Positions 7,949 through 16,208 of a DNA stretch of 64,000 nt are shown here, piece by piece; positions within the stretch are counted from its first letter, which is position 1, and every line of letters starts with the position of its first letter. This DNA comes from Paenibacillus mendelii. Its GTDB lineage: Bacteria > Bacillota > Bacilli > Paenibacillales > Paenibacillaceae. A model generated the notes under the pieces. That model had not been told where the DNA came from. It ran no database searches and worked only from the letters and a program-made list of their open reading frames with translations. The position numbers and the translations under genes were made by a program. The stretch lies in the NCBI RefSeq assembly GCF_024498075.1, contig NZ_JANHOF010000023.1, positions 1 to 64,000 on the forward strand, in the 5' to 3' direction.

Positions 7949-8921
7949 ATTGAAAAAAATATTTAAAAACAAGATCGTAATTTTTCTCGTAGTGCTTATT
8001 GTCTTCATTTATTTGAATAACAGCTCTCTTCTCACGAAACAAGACAGTGGAGACCCCCTACTTCTAGCTCATCGGGGATTGGGACAAACCTTCACGATGG
8101 AAGGCATCACGAACGAAACCTGTACGGCCGAACGGATTTATGAACCAGAGCATCCTTTCTTGGAAAATACGATTCCATCCATGGAAGCGGCATTTCAAGC
8201 AGGGGCAGACGTCGTTGAATTTGATATACATATTACCAAAGATGAGCAATTTGCCGTTTTTCATGATTGGACACTGGACTGCCGTACGAATGCAGAAGGC
8301 ACGACCAAGGACTATACAATGGCTGAGTTGAAAAAAATGGATATTGGGTACGGATATACGGCCGATCATGGGCAGACCTTTCCGTTCCGTGGCAAAGGGA
8401 TAGATTTGATGCCGTCTTTAACAGAAGTTCTAAGCCATTTTCCTGACAAATCCTTTTTAATTGATATAAAAAGCAACGATCCCTATGAGGGAGAACTACT
8501 CGCTGAATATCTGTCCGCGCTGCCGGAAAACCAACAAAGCTTGCTAGCAGTATATGGAGGAGATAAACCCATTGCCGCTTTGAAAGAAAGGATGCCTGAT
8601 ATGCGAGTGATGTCAAAGGCAACAATGAAAAGCTGTTTGTTACCCTATCTGGCAGTCGGGTGGACCGGATATGTGCCCAACGCATGTGAACATACAGAAT
8701 TACACATTCCCGAGAAAATTGCGCCCTGGTTATGGGGATGGCCTAATCGATTTCTAAATCGGATGGAAAGCAACAATACCCGTGTGATCGTTGTCGGTGG
8801 GGATGGTAGTGATTTCTCAAGCGGGTTGGATACTCCTGAGGACATTGAACGTCTGCCATCAAATTATAGTGGCGGTATTTGGACGAATCGGATTGATAAA
8901 ATCGGGCCTCTGTATGAGTAA
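7941..8921 (+). CDS. Membrane-anchored glycerophosphodiester phosphodiesterase
   Basis: 326 aa starting at ATG 7941, inside the end of the TetR gene, with GGGAGGGA upstream. Residues about 9-28 form an uncleaved anchor, so the enzyme probably faces the outside. The GDPD domain begins LLAHRGLGQ, followed by ENTIPSMEAAFQAGAD, VEFDIHIT and VFHDWTLDC. These supply the HRG His, the metal-binding Glu and Asp, and the second catalytic His. The family hydrolyses glycerophosphodiesters to glycerol 3-phosphate and an alcohol. Coupling to a TetR regulator suggests substrate-inducible expression. Confidence 0.9.
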   Translation: MNRLKKIFKNKIVIFLVVLIVFIYLNNSSLLTKQDSGDPLLLAHRGLGQTFTMEGITNETCTAERIYEPEHPFLENTIPSMEAAFQAGADVVEFDIHITKDEQFAVFHDWTLDCRTNAEGTTKDYTMAELKKMDIGYGYTADHGQTFPFRGKGIDLMPSLTEVLSHFPDKSFLIDIKSNDPYEGELLAEYLSALPENQQSLLAVYGGDKPIAALKERMPDMRVMSKATMKSCLLPYLAVGWTGYVPNACEHTELHIPEKIAPWLWGWPNRFLNRMESNNTRVIVVGGDGSDFSSGLDTPEDIERLPSNYSGGIWTNRIDKIGPLYE

Positions 8922-9040
8922 ACTAGTGGCAGCATAATTCTAAACGAATAAGTTGATAGTCTGGATGGAGTGAATTGACCATCCGTGATAATAATGGTTA
9001 AGGCATCGCTTTCGGTGCATAAACAAAGTCTGGTCTTCAA

Positions 9041-9104
9041 CTAAAGGGACGTTAGTTGAACGAAATAAGAAGCAGTTTGCTGCGGCAGCTGCTTCTTGTT
9101 TTAA
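9041..9104 (+). repeat. Intergenic repeat family copy
   Basis: CTAAAGGGACGTTAGTTGAA start, then AGAAGCAGTTTGCTGCGGCA and its complementary arm GCTGCTTCTT followed by GTTTTA. Lies between convergent genes. Confidence 0.7.
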
Positions 9105-9173
9105 TATCTTATTGTTAAATTCGGTTCTTTTGCTTAAACAGAATCTGCCGCAGGCCTTTCGAAATAACTATCG

Positions 9174-9648
9174 TTAAATATCGAGTTTACGGGTACCAAT
9201 CCATTTCACCATTTCAGGATCGTTATGTGAAAAGAACAGGCTCTGTTTTGTGTCTAACGCAGTAATCAGCTTCATATCCTCTTGAATTAATTCAAAATCA
9301 AAGATATTGTAGTTTTCGATAATTCTTTCTTTACGAACAGACTTTGGAATCACAACGACTTCTCTTTGTGTTAGCCAACGTAAAGCCACCTGAGCAACGG
9401 ATTTATTATACTTTTCAGCTATCGAGACCAATATCTCATTCTGGAACAGGTTATTTTTTCCTTCAGCAAAAGGCGCCCAGGATTGGATCTGAACATTGTT
9501 CTCCTTCATGAAATTTGCACTTTCGATTTGCTGATTGAAAGGGTGCGTTTCAACCTGGTTTACGGCAGGAACGACTTCATTATGAATAATCAAATCGATC
9601 AGACGATCCGGCTGGAAGTTACTAACCCCAATTGCACGGACCTTGCCT
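9174..9648 (-). pseudogene. Aldo/keto reductase, 3' part of a split gene
   Basis: Encodes the C-terminal 157 residues of an aldo/keto reductase: GKVRAIGVSNF, VNQVETHPF, SWAPFAEG, VALRWLTQREVVVIPKSVR. It begins exactly inside a Glu codon (GAA) at 9648. The missing N-terminal 125 codons lie on the same strand at 23863-24239. Joining the two pieces gives a continuous frame of 852 bases (283 aa plus stop), the normal family length. As it stands the piece lacks the start, the catalytic Asp/Tyr and half the barrel, so it is inactive. Confidence 0.9.
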
Positions 9649-10611
9649 GCTATCGCGCACCCAGGACGCACAGATGCAGATGGTGGACATTACTGTCGGA
9701 CTAACTGTGCTAAGTGGGGGTTAGAAGACGGTGAATATCACAAGCATGATGGTAGTAGCGCGGCCACCGAGAAGGAGCCGGTGAAAACAGAAGAGCCGAA
9801 GAATTCTACTCCAGCATCCTTAAAAGTGGAGAAATTGACCGCACCGACAAAAGGTAAATTGTCCGTTTATTATCTTAACGTAGGTCAGGGGGATGCAACG
9901 TACATTAAGACTGCCGCTGGTGACGATATACTAATCGATGGCGGTAATAATAACGCTGGCGATACGGTTGTTGCGTATCTTAAGCAACTCGGCGTGGACG
10001 ACATCGAAGTAATGATTTCCACGCATCCGGACGCTGACCATGTTGGAGGGCTAGATTCGGTGTTCAAGGCCTTTAAAGTAGAGAATGTGTACGCTCCGAA
10101 AGTTTCGCATACAACGCAGACTTTTAAAGACTTTCTCAATGCGGTAAAAGCTGAGAAACTTACGATCAAGGAAGCTAAAGCCGGCGTAACACTTCCGCTA
10201 AAAGGTGTTACTGCTAAATTCGTAGGACCGATTAAGGCATACGCAGCTAGTGAGTTAAACGACTGGAGTGCTGTGCTACATCTTACTTACGGCACAAACA
10301 CGTTCCTATTTACCGGTGATGCGGAGTCTAAGTCGCTATCGGATATGATGAAGGCAAAAGCAACGTTAAAAGCTGACGTCTTAAAAGTTGGCCATCATGG
10401 ATCAAATACGTCCACTTCAGCGGCATTTCTAAAAGTTGTATCTCCGAAATATGCAGTGATAAGCGTCGGGAAAAATAGCTACGGCCATCCGACTAAATCG
10501 GTTTTGGATGCCTTAAAAGCCGCTAAAGCGACTATTTATCGTACGGATCTGAACGGGACTGTTACAGCTGTCAGCGATGGCAAGATGATTACTATCAAGA
10601 AGGTGAAGTAA
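9649..10611 (+). pseudogene. YHYH plus ComEC-type metallo-beta-lactamase protein, 5'-truncated
   Basis: The frame enters at the insertion boundary with AIAHPGRTDADGGHYC, which looks like the end of a signal peptide (AxA) followed by a YHYH-type domain (GLEDGEYHKHDG). After a Lys/Glu/Thr-rich linker, residues from about 70 on form a ComEC/Rec2-like metallo-beta-lactamase domain with LNVGQGDA, HPDADHVGG, FTGDAE and KVGHHGS, all metal-ligand motifs intact. Such secreted proteins are putative hydrolases or nucleases. The start codon and most of the signal peptide are missing, so export is lost. A TTG at 9643 could only give a fusion starting in reductase sequence. It overlaps the next gene by one base (TAATG). 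Confidence 0.8.
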
Positions 10612-10823
10612 TGCGGCGTGGAGTGATAGATCGATTTGAAGGTGATATCGCAGTCATTGAAACGGACGAGGCGACGATTGACGTTCCAAAGTCTAAGCTG
10701 CCGCGCGGTGCCAAATCGGGTGATACCGTCATCATCGAAGGCGATACGTTCCGGATTGATGCAGATGACACGAAAAAACGGAAACGTGAGATCGAATCTT
10801 TAATGGACGAATTATTCGAATAA
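10611..10823 (+). CDS. DUF3006 family protein
   Basis: A 70-aa small protein, MRRGVIDRFEGDIAVIETD at the start and TVIIEGDTFRIDADDTKKR later, a pattern typical of DUF3006. These proteins regularly sit directly downstream of secreted ComEC-type metallo-beta-lactamase genes, and here the ATG shares a base with the preceding stop. Function unknown. Its normal promoter lay upstream of the truncated partner, so expression may be lost. A terminator follows at once. Confidence 0.85.
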   Translation: MRRGVIDRFEGDIAVIETDEATIDVPKSKLPRGAKSGDTVIIEGDTFRIDADDTKKRKREIESLMDELFE

Positions 10824-10825
10824 AT

Positions 10826-10867
10826 AAAAGTCGCTTACCGGTTTCCATGTTCGGTAAAGCGACTTTT
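10826..10867 (+). terminator. Strong hairpin terminator
   Basis: AAAAGTCGCTTACCG (10826-10840) pairs with CGGTAAAGCGACTTTT (10852-10867), with one small bulge and an 11-base loop. The A-rich and T-rich ends could make it work in both directions. Confidence 0.8.
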
Positions 10868-10923
10868 ATACGAGGTGTTCTAGTTTTAGTATCTTACGTT
10901 TATTCGAGGAGGAAATATATACA

Positions 10924-11952
10924 TTGACACAACAACCTGGAGTGCGTCAGCACATAATTCCTGCCAGTCATATTGGAAGCTTCTCAAATTCCGACATCAC
11001 ACCAAAACGGAAGAGACCTGTTTGGTATCGACGTGATGGTATGAAAAATGCATCGGATCTCAAGGCAGAAACGCTTGGGATCCGTAAACATATTTACACG
11101 TTGTACGGTGAAAATTTGGAAGAACGATATGTGGACAAAACTTGGAAATATGTTGAAGAGAATTTACCATCTGCAGTCCAGACACTTGAAGAGCATAATA
11201 AAACACTTTTATTTAATGGAACTATTTGGTCGACCATTTTAGTTCCATTCATTGCGCAGCTCTTTGTACGTGGGGAAGATTATGGAGAGCTTTTGTTGGC
11301 CCGGGCTCCTGCTTTAGAAAAATTGGATGAACACTTTGGCCCACATGGGGTCAGTGATAATACCAACTTCAACCGGCTTATCGACTTTCAGATTAATTGC
11401 GGCTTGTTATGTAATGCGGAGTGGAGATTGTTACACAATCAGAGTAAAACTCCTTTTGTCCTAAGTGACCTGGGATATGCTACGTTTAACGCGCAACGTT
11501 ACGGTTACGGTTTGGGTAAAGGATATCTTATTCCGATGTCCAAAACCCTCATGTTGGTTATTACCAGGCGAAATCCAAAACAAGAAGCCATTCATATATA
11601 CGGTCCTAATATTATGCTGCTACAGGGCTCTTTAACTGACAGCAACAAGGCAAGGTATTTCAACCAGAGAATTGTGAAGTGCGCTTACTCTGAAGCATAT
11701 GGTCCAACAGAGGAAGTATTGAATCAATCCTGGGGGAATCGGGAAATAAGGAGAAAAGACCCTATAATCGGACCGGCATTAATACAATACCCCTTAAAGG
11801 ATAAGTACAAGTTAGATATCCATCAGCAATACATGGATAAATTCAAAGTGCCAGATTTGATCATAAAAGAGATGTACGGTGGCAGAATTATTGAGGTAGT
11901 TGAAGAAACACGTGGGAATAGTACTTACATGCTACGATATAAGGAACTATAG
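10924..11952 (+). CDS. DUF4238 domain-containing protein
   Basis: A 342-aa soluble protein beginning at TTG 10924 behind GAGGAGG. The N-terminus RQHIIPASHIGSFSNSD, followed by a basic stretch and GIRKHIYTLYG, matches the DUF4238 pattern, as does the helical ILVPFIAQLFVRG region. DUF4238 proteins are scattered among accessory regions and are suspected nucleases or defence-related factors, but no activity is established. It has no obvious partner gene. Confidence 0.8.
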   Translation: MTQQPGVRQHIIPASHIGSFSNSDITPKRKRPVWYRRDGMKNASDLKAETLGIRKHIYTLYGENLEERYVDKTWKYVEENLPSAVQTLEEHNKTLLFNGTIWSTILVPFIAQLFVRGEDYGELLLARAPALEKLDEHFGPHGVSDNTNFNRLIDFQINCGLLCNAEWRLLHNQSKTPFVLSDLGYATFNAQRYGYGLGKGYLIPMSKTLMLVITRRNPKQEAIHIYGPNIMLLQGSLTDSNKARYFNQRIVKCAYSEAYGPTEEVLNQSWGNREIRRKDPIIGPALIQYPLKDKYKLDIHQQYMDKFKVPDLIIKEMYGGRIIEVVEETRGNSTYMLRYKEL

Positions 11953-12097
11953 CCGTTCTCATTGGTTTATAGATCCGGGGTGTTAAAAGCCAGCGCAGCT
12001 TGTAGGACTTCAATCGATCTTGAATACAACGACCGAATTGAAATCATTCGCCATACTTGAGAGGCGATCCCAAGGCAATTGTCCACTCATGCAACAT

Positions 12098-12147
12098 GAG
12101 CTGCTGCCGAACACGAACGGCAGACGACTGTTCAGCTAACGGGCAGG
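12098..12147 (+). repeat. Intergenic repeat family copy
   Basis: Contains GAGCTGCTGCCG, an imperfect complementary arm with CGGCAG, and ends CTGTTCAGCTAACGGGCAG. The last 19 bases match the 3' end of the copy at 33596-33643. Confidence 0.6.
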
Positions 12148-12245
12148 GGGAGATCATGCACGATATAAAGTTTCTATTGGCCCCAGAGTGTCCAAGCGAT
12201 CGAAAAATAGGAGAGTCCGGACGGCCACATCTTATCTGTCGTTAC

Positions 12246-12316
12246 GCTAACGATAGCTCAAAATTAAACAACAGGCTGCCGCGGCGGCCTGTTGTAATGT
12301 TTTTATTAACGGGCAG
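12246..12316 (+). repeat. Intergenic repeat family copy with near-palindromic core
   Basis: Starts GCTAACGATAGCTC, has the core AACAGGCTGCCGCGGCGGCC and ends TTTTTATTAACGGGCAG, the family 3' end. Confidence 0.7.
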
Positions 12317-12517
12317 AATGGGAAAGAAGAGTATTTAGCATTATAACATCTTTTTCATAATCATAACATCCACAAACTGGTCATCGATCCTCCCTTATTT
12401 CTCAAACATGCCAACTGTTCGGTAACCCATTTTGTCAAAGAAATTTCATGGTCTCATATGGTAATATAACAACTTATTGGTATAATCTATGAGGTTTCAT
12501 AAAAAGGAGGAGCTCAT

Positions 12518-13255
12518 ATGAGAAAGAGATTACTATCGTTCATCGCTACAATTATTGTCGTCTTTATGCTTATCCCGTTACAGGCCTACGCCCATTCGGG
12601 AAGGACGGACAGCAGTGGGGGGCACAATTGTTCAGAAAAATCGCAGCGTAAAGGATTGTGCACTGGTTATCATTATCATAATGGGGGAAGTGCCGGAAGT
12701 TCAAATGTGAGCTTGAGCACAAGTTCTAATTCGGAAAACACAAATTCATACAAATCGACTAAGGTGAAGAAGACAAAAGTTGTACTCAATGAATATCCAC
12801 CATATCCTCACTGCAAAAAAGTAAAAGATACGTCATCATCTAGTAATTCTTACACTCTGTTTTATGAAAGAACATGGGATTGTAATTACTATACCGATAA
12901 CGGTATGAAGTACGATACGCTGTTCTCAACTTTAACTATTGACGGGATGTATCACAGTTTAGATAAATCGATGATATCCGCACAAAATAGCACATATTTA
13001 TATATCAAGGATTTTGCCAATATCTTCGGTTTTGCGATCGAATTCGATAAGTCTAAAAATATCGTATTGAAAAAGGGTAATCTATCTTTAAAAATATTTA
13101 ATGATACGAACAAAATCTTTATTAATGGCAATTTCTCTGGTTTTAAGACCCTTAGAATTGACGGATACTCCTATATTCCACTCCGCTTTGCCGTAAAATT
13201 AGCGGGAGGGACCATTGACTCATCAGATTCTTATACCTTTAACATTACAACTTAA
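12518..13255 (+). CDS. Secreted YHYH and copper-amine-oxidase-N-like domain protein
   Basis: 245 aa with a clear signal peptide (basic MRKR, hydrophobic core, cleavage after QAYA). The mature protein starts with a YHYH domain (HSGRTDSSGGHNC, then GYHYHNGG). A Ser/Asn-rich linker follows at about residues 60-85, then a C-terminal domain with repeated strand motifs (LYIKDFANIFG, KIFINGNF, YSYIPLRFAVKLAGG) typical of copper amine oxidase N-terminal-like stalk domains, common in secreted Paenibacillus proteins. The role is probably cell-envelope related. An AAAAGGAGGAG site precedes the ATG, and a terminator follows. Confidence 0.85.
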   Translation: MRKRLLSFIATIIVVFMLIPLQAYAHSGRTDSSGGHNCSEKSQRKGLCTGYHYHNGGSAGSSNVSLSTSSNSENTNSYKSTKVKKTKVVLNEYPPYPHCKKVKDTSSSSNSYTLFYERTWDCNYYTDNGMKYDTLFSTLTIDGMYHSLDKSMISAQNSTYLYIKDFANIFGFAIEFDKSKNIVLKKGNLSLKIFNDTNKIFINGNFSGFKTLRIDGYSYIPLRFAVKLAGGTIDSSDSYTFNITT

Positions 13256-13266
13256 TTAGTGAAGCA

Positions 13267-13290
13267 ACCGCCTCTTGTAGGCGGTTTTTT
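13267..13290 (+). terminator. Rho-independent terminator
   Basis: ACCGCCT pairs with AGGCGGT around a 5-base loop, followed by TTTTTT. Confidence 0.88.
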
Positions 13291-13311
13291 CTAATTCTAT
13301 TCAGTAGTATT

Positions 13312-13454
13312 GGGGTCCCGCCACATAGCCATCAAGCTAAGAAATTAATAACCCCCCAAAACGAAAAAAGCTATTCTTTTTGTAAATAAAGGATAGCTTT
13401 TTTCGTTTTGGGGTATTCGAAAATTTTAGCTTGATGGGCATGTGGTACTACCCC
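13312..13454. mobile_element. MITE-like element with long nested inverted repeats
   Basis: The 143-bp element has outer arms GGGGT-N4-CCACATAGCCATCAAGCTAA (from 13312) and their complement ending CATGTGG-N4-ACCCC (to 13454), with few mismatches. Inside, a second pair of arms (CAAAACGAAAAAAGCTAT and ATAGCTTTTTTCGTTTTG) surrounds a short loop. It has no coding capacity. The layout fits a miniature inverted-repeat element or paired transposon ends without transposase. A strong transcriptional terminator effect is also likely. Confidence 0.6.
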
Positions 13455-13824
13455 ATATTGGCGTAATTCGGATCATTGTCTTCATTCGTTAAGCCTAAAG
13501 GATAATTGGGTTGTGGGAAGGCTAAATAATCACATCTTGATTCACCGAGATGGGATTATTTTTGGTGTTACCGATTCCGCCTAGAACAACGGCTAGAGCA
13601 ACCGGTCAAAACTTCTTTCATTTAGTAGAGGCCGTTTTTCGAACTCCGATAGCAAAATCTACTCGCTTACGCCAAGATCCCTGTATTAATTTTGTACCAG
13701 GCGGTCAACGTCCAAAAAGACCACATTGATTTCGAATTGGCTGCAAAAACTGTGCATATCCATATTTGCGCTGATATTATACTGATAAGCATATATAAAA
13801 TTTCTGTAGAATATTGGCGTAATT
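13455..13824. repeat. 14-bp direct repeats bounding a non-coding stretch
   Basis: ATATTGGCGTAATT occurs at 13455-13468 and again at 13811-13824. The sequence between has no supported gene. It contains a hairpin (AATAATC/GATTATT with CATCT/AGATG, 13526-13562) followed by T's. It may be the scar of a small element next to the MITE-like unit. Confidence 0.4.
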
Positions 13825-13894
13825 AATCGGACACTTTAAGAGTATACATGCGTAAACTTGCGCATGTTATTGGATAACAAAGGAGGAAATTCAG

Positions 13895-15418
13895 TTGTTG
13901 TGGATTATTTGGTTGTATCTAATCAATACACTCTTGATGTTAATCATAGCGATCCGCGAGGTGCGTAGACCGGCCAAGGCTTTGAATTGGCTAGCCATTT
14001 GCCTCGTTTTTCCTGTCATCGGTTTCGTATTCTATCTCAGTATAACAAATCCCATGCGCATTTCTCGAGAAAGACTGACTTCTCCGCAAAATGAGTCGGA
14101 CACGTTGCCTGATTCATTCAGCCGATCTGCTTCGGTAATCGCTCATTCTTTACGGCATTTGTCCGTATATGGACTTCGAACCGGCAGAGTACAGGTGCTT
14201 AAGAACGGCAATGAAACCTATGAGAGACTGATGGAATCAATAAAGAGTGCACTAAACTCGATTGATTTGGAATACTACGTCTATCGGGATGACCAAATTG
14301 GCAGACGTATCACGGATTTATTGATTGAAAGGGCAAAGGCTGGTGTACGAGTCCGCTTTGTGAGAGACGGTTTAGGGAGCAGACAATTTCCGCGAGCGCA
14401 GATCATACGGATGATGGATGCTGGGATTGAATGCCGTACGGTATTTCCAATACGCTTCCCTTGGATATTGTCCAATTGGAATTACCGGGATCATTGTAAG
14501 ATCGTCGTGATCGACGGAAAGGAAACTTTCACTGGTGGTATCAATATTGGGTATGAGTATACTGGCCTAAAGCCGAACGTAGGGTTCTGGCGCGACACCC
14601 ATCTGCGAATCATAGGTGAAGCTGCTGTCGACCTGCACACTATATTTAACGTCCACTGGGATATTGCTTCACCGGAACAGCTAAAGGTGAGCGCACGTAA
14701 GAACACCGTTGAAAACACAGAAAAGCCCATTGAGTTGCCCAGTCATCCATTACGTAGCATGACTCCACAATGGGGTGCTGTTTCCGGACAAGTGGCAGAA
14801 TATGCGGCAGAATTGGGCATCCTAAGCAGCAACATTGCTGACAACTCCACGAATACAGAAGTATTGCAAAATGCGTTTATGCAGACGTTTGAAGGTAATC
14901 CTGGCATTCCTACTCAAGTGATCCGGGAAGTCTTTTTCATTTGCCTGACACAAGCGGTAAAGACTCTTGACATCACAAACCCCTATTTTGTTCCCGATGC
15001 AGATATCATCATGGCGATAAAGACAGCTGTGGCGCGCGGGGTGCGTGTGAGATTGTTGGTCCCTTACCATTCGGACCAAAAAATTGTAGATCTTGCAAGC
15101 CGTACCTATTTTGGAGAACTATTGGAATCCGGGGTCCAGATTTATCAGTACAATAAAGGAATGTTGCACGCTAAAGTAATGGTCATCGATGGGGAGATCG
15201 CCGAGGTTGGTGCAGCGAACTATGATATGAGAAGTTTTCGTTTGAATTACGAGGTGTGCCAGGTTATTTTCAGCACCGATATAGCCAGGGAACTCATAGA
15301 GCAATTCGAGCGGGATCTCATTGATTCAGTCCAGTTACACATCCAAGATTTGCAGCATCGCTCAATTCCACAGCGCATAATGGAGCAAGGAGCGCGACTA
15401 CTATCACCGATGATATAA
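13895..15418 (+). CDS. cls: Cardiolipin synthase (phospholipase D superfamily)
   Basis: A 507-aa membrane enzyme that joins two phosphatidylglycerols into cardiolipin. It starts at TTG 13895 with AAAGGAGGAAA upstream. Two N-terminal membrane segments (about residues 1-20 and 30-50) form the PLDc_N part. Two HKD motifs follow: HCKIVVIDG with GGINIG near residue 205, and HAKVMVIDG with GAANYDMRS near residue 425. Length, order and motifs fit bacterial Cls. It is a single-gene unit inside the 14.2-kb block and appears intact. Confidence 0.92.
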   Translation: MLWIIWLYLINTLLMLIIAIREVRRPAKALNWLAICLVFPVIGFVFYLSITNPMRISRERLTSPQNESDTLPDSFSRSASVIAHSLRHLSVYGLRTGRVQVLKNGNETYERLMESIKSALNSIDLEYYVYRDDQIGRRITDLLIERAKAGVRVRFVRDGLGSRQFPRAQIIRMMDAGIECRTVFPIRFPWILSNWNYRDHCKIVVIDGKETFTGGINIGYEYTGLKPNVGFWRDTHLRIIGEAAVDLHTIFNVHWDIASPEQLKVSARKNTVENTEKPIELPSHPLRSMTPQWGAVSGQVAEYAAELGILSSNIADNSTNTEVLQNAFMQTFEGNPGIPTQVIREVFFICLTQAVKTLDITNPYFVPDADIIMAIKTAVARGVRVRLLVPYHSDQKIVDLASRTYFGELLESGVQIYQYNKGMLHAKVMVIDGEIAEVGAANYDMRSFRLNYEVCQVIFSTDIARELIEQFERDLIDSVQLHIQDLQHRSIPQRIMEQGARLLSPMI

Positions 15419-15481
15419 CCTGCAATATAAAACGCTCATTTTTGCAATCCTTCGTATCCGGCTATAGAAAGGGATGAAATC

Positions 15482-15708
15482 TTGTTTCTCCAATTAACGA
15501 TTAAACTGTTATCGGGCTTTGTGGGCTTGTTCATCATTACCAAGATGTTAGGAAAAACACAATTTAGTCAGGTAACACCGTTTGATTTTATTTCTGCTAT
15601 TTTTTAGGAGAGGTCGTGGGAAGTGCTCTATATGATGAAAAAGCAACCGTCTTCACGATGCTGTATTGTTTATTTTTGTGGGGGTTGCTCAAAACTCTAA
15701 GTGGGTGA
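15482..15708 (+). pseudogene. DUF421 (YetF-like) membrane protein fragment, frameshifted
   Basis: From TTG 15482 the frame gives LFLQLTIKLLSGFVGLFIIT and KMLGKTQFSQVTPFDFISAIF, the N-terminus of a DUF421/YetF protein, then a TAG. Shifting frame at the T6 run near 15600-15605 restores the family sequence LGEVVGSALYDE up to LLKTLSG before a TGA at 15706. Only about 75 of the usual 200 or more residues remain, so the gene is both frameshifted and truncated. The ribosome binding site (AAAGGGATG) survives. Confidence 0.75.
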
Positions 15709-16208
15709 CAAACTCCATAAGGCTGACGGAAGCAATCTGACGAGTGATAAGGTTGAGTTTGTAAAACTTGATGGAAAGGTTATGGTGTATGCATAATACG
15801 AAATGTGGTCCAAGTGTTTATACATCTTAATGTAGAACTTCCCGAAGTCAAATTACCTAATCCCGTTAGGTTAAAAGATGTATCGAACAAGTGGGATGAG
15901 TTTTTAGGTCCAGTATTCAGGCTGGTAAATTATATATATCATGATGTAATATAGTTACTTATTTTATGTAATTTTATATTTTTTTTGCATTAACATCTTT
16001 TTTTTAAGTGATAGTTCCCCTCATTGTTCAGCCATGAAAGTGTTACGCTCGGTGAAAGGTATGTTAATACCGTCTCGGTTGACGTGTGTTACGCGCATGT
16101 TATATGAGGTACTATGGTTACCAGTGACAGCGTATGCTTGGATGAAATCACCTGCAAACGTTCATAATAACCACGTTGTGCCAAATACATGTTCAGGTGA
16201 TGGTAACC
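15709..16208. other. Degraded region with short coding-like fragments
   Basis: No intact gene. Two short open pieces look like C-terminal remnants: one around 15711-15797 ending KLDGKVMVYA and stop, another around 15800-15954 with NVELPEVKLPNPVRLKDVSN and a stop at 15952. I do not recognise either. The AT-rich end may hold the gerA promoter. Confidence 0.4.

Larger units (their letters stand above)
11953..12517. other. Intergenic stretch with two repeat-family copies
   Basis: No supported gene. An open frame at 12057-12338 covers both repeat copies and has no ribosome binding site. The AT-rich end (12330-12500) should hold the promoter of the YHYH gene. Confidence 0.6.

Noticed and set aside
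12057..12338. 93-codon plus-strand open frame
   Set aside because: It runs across two intergenic repeat copies and has no ribosome binding site.
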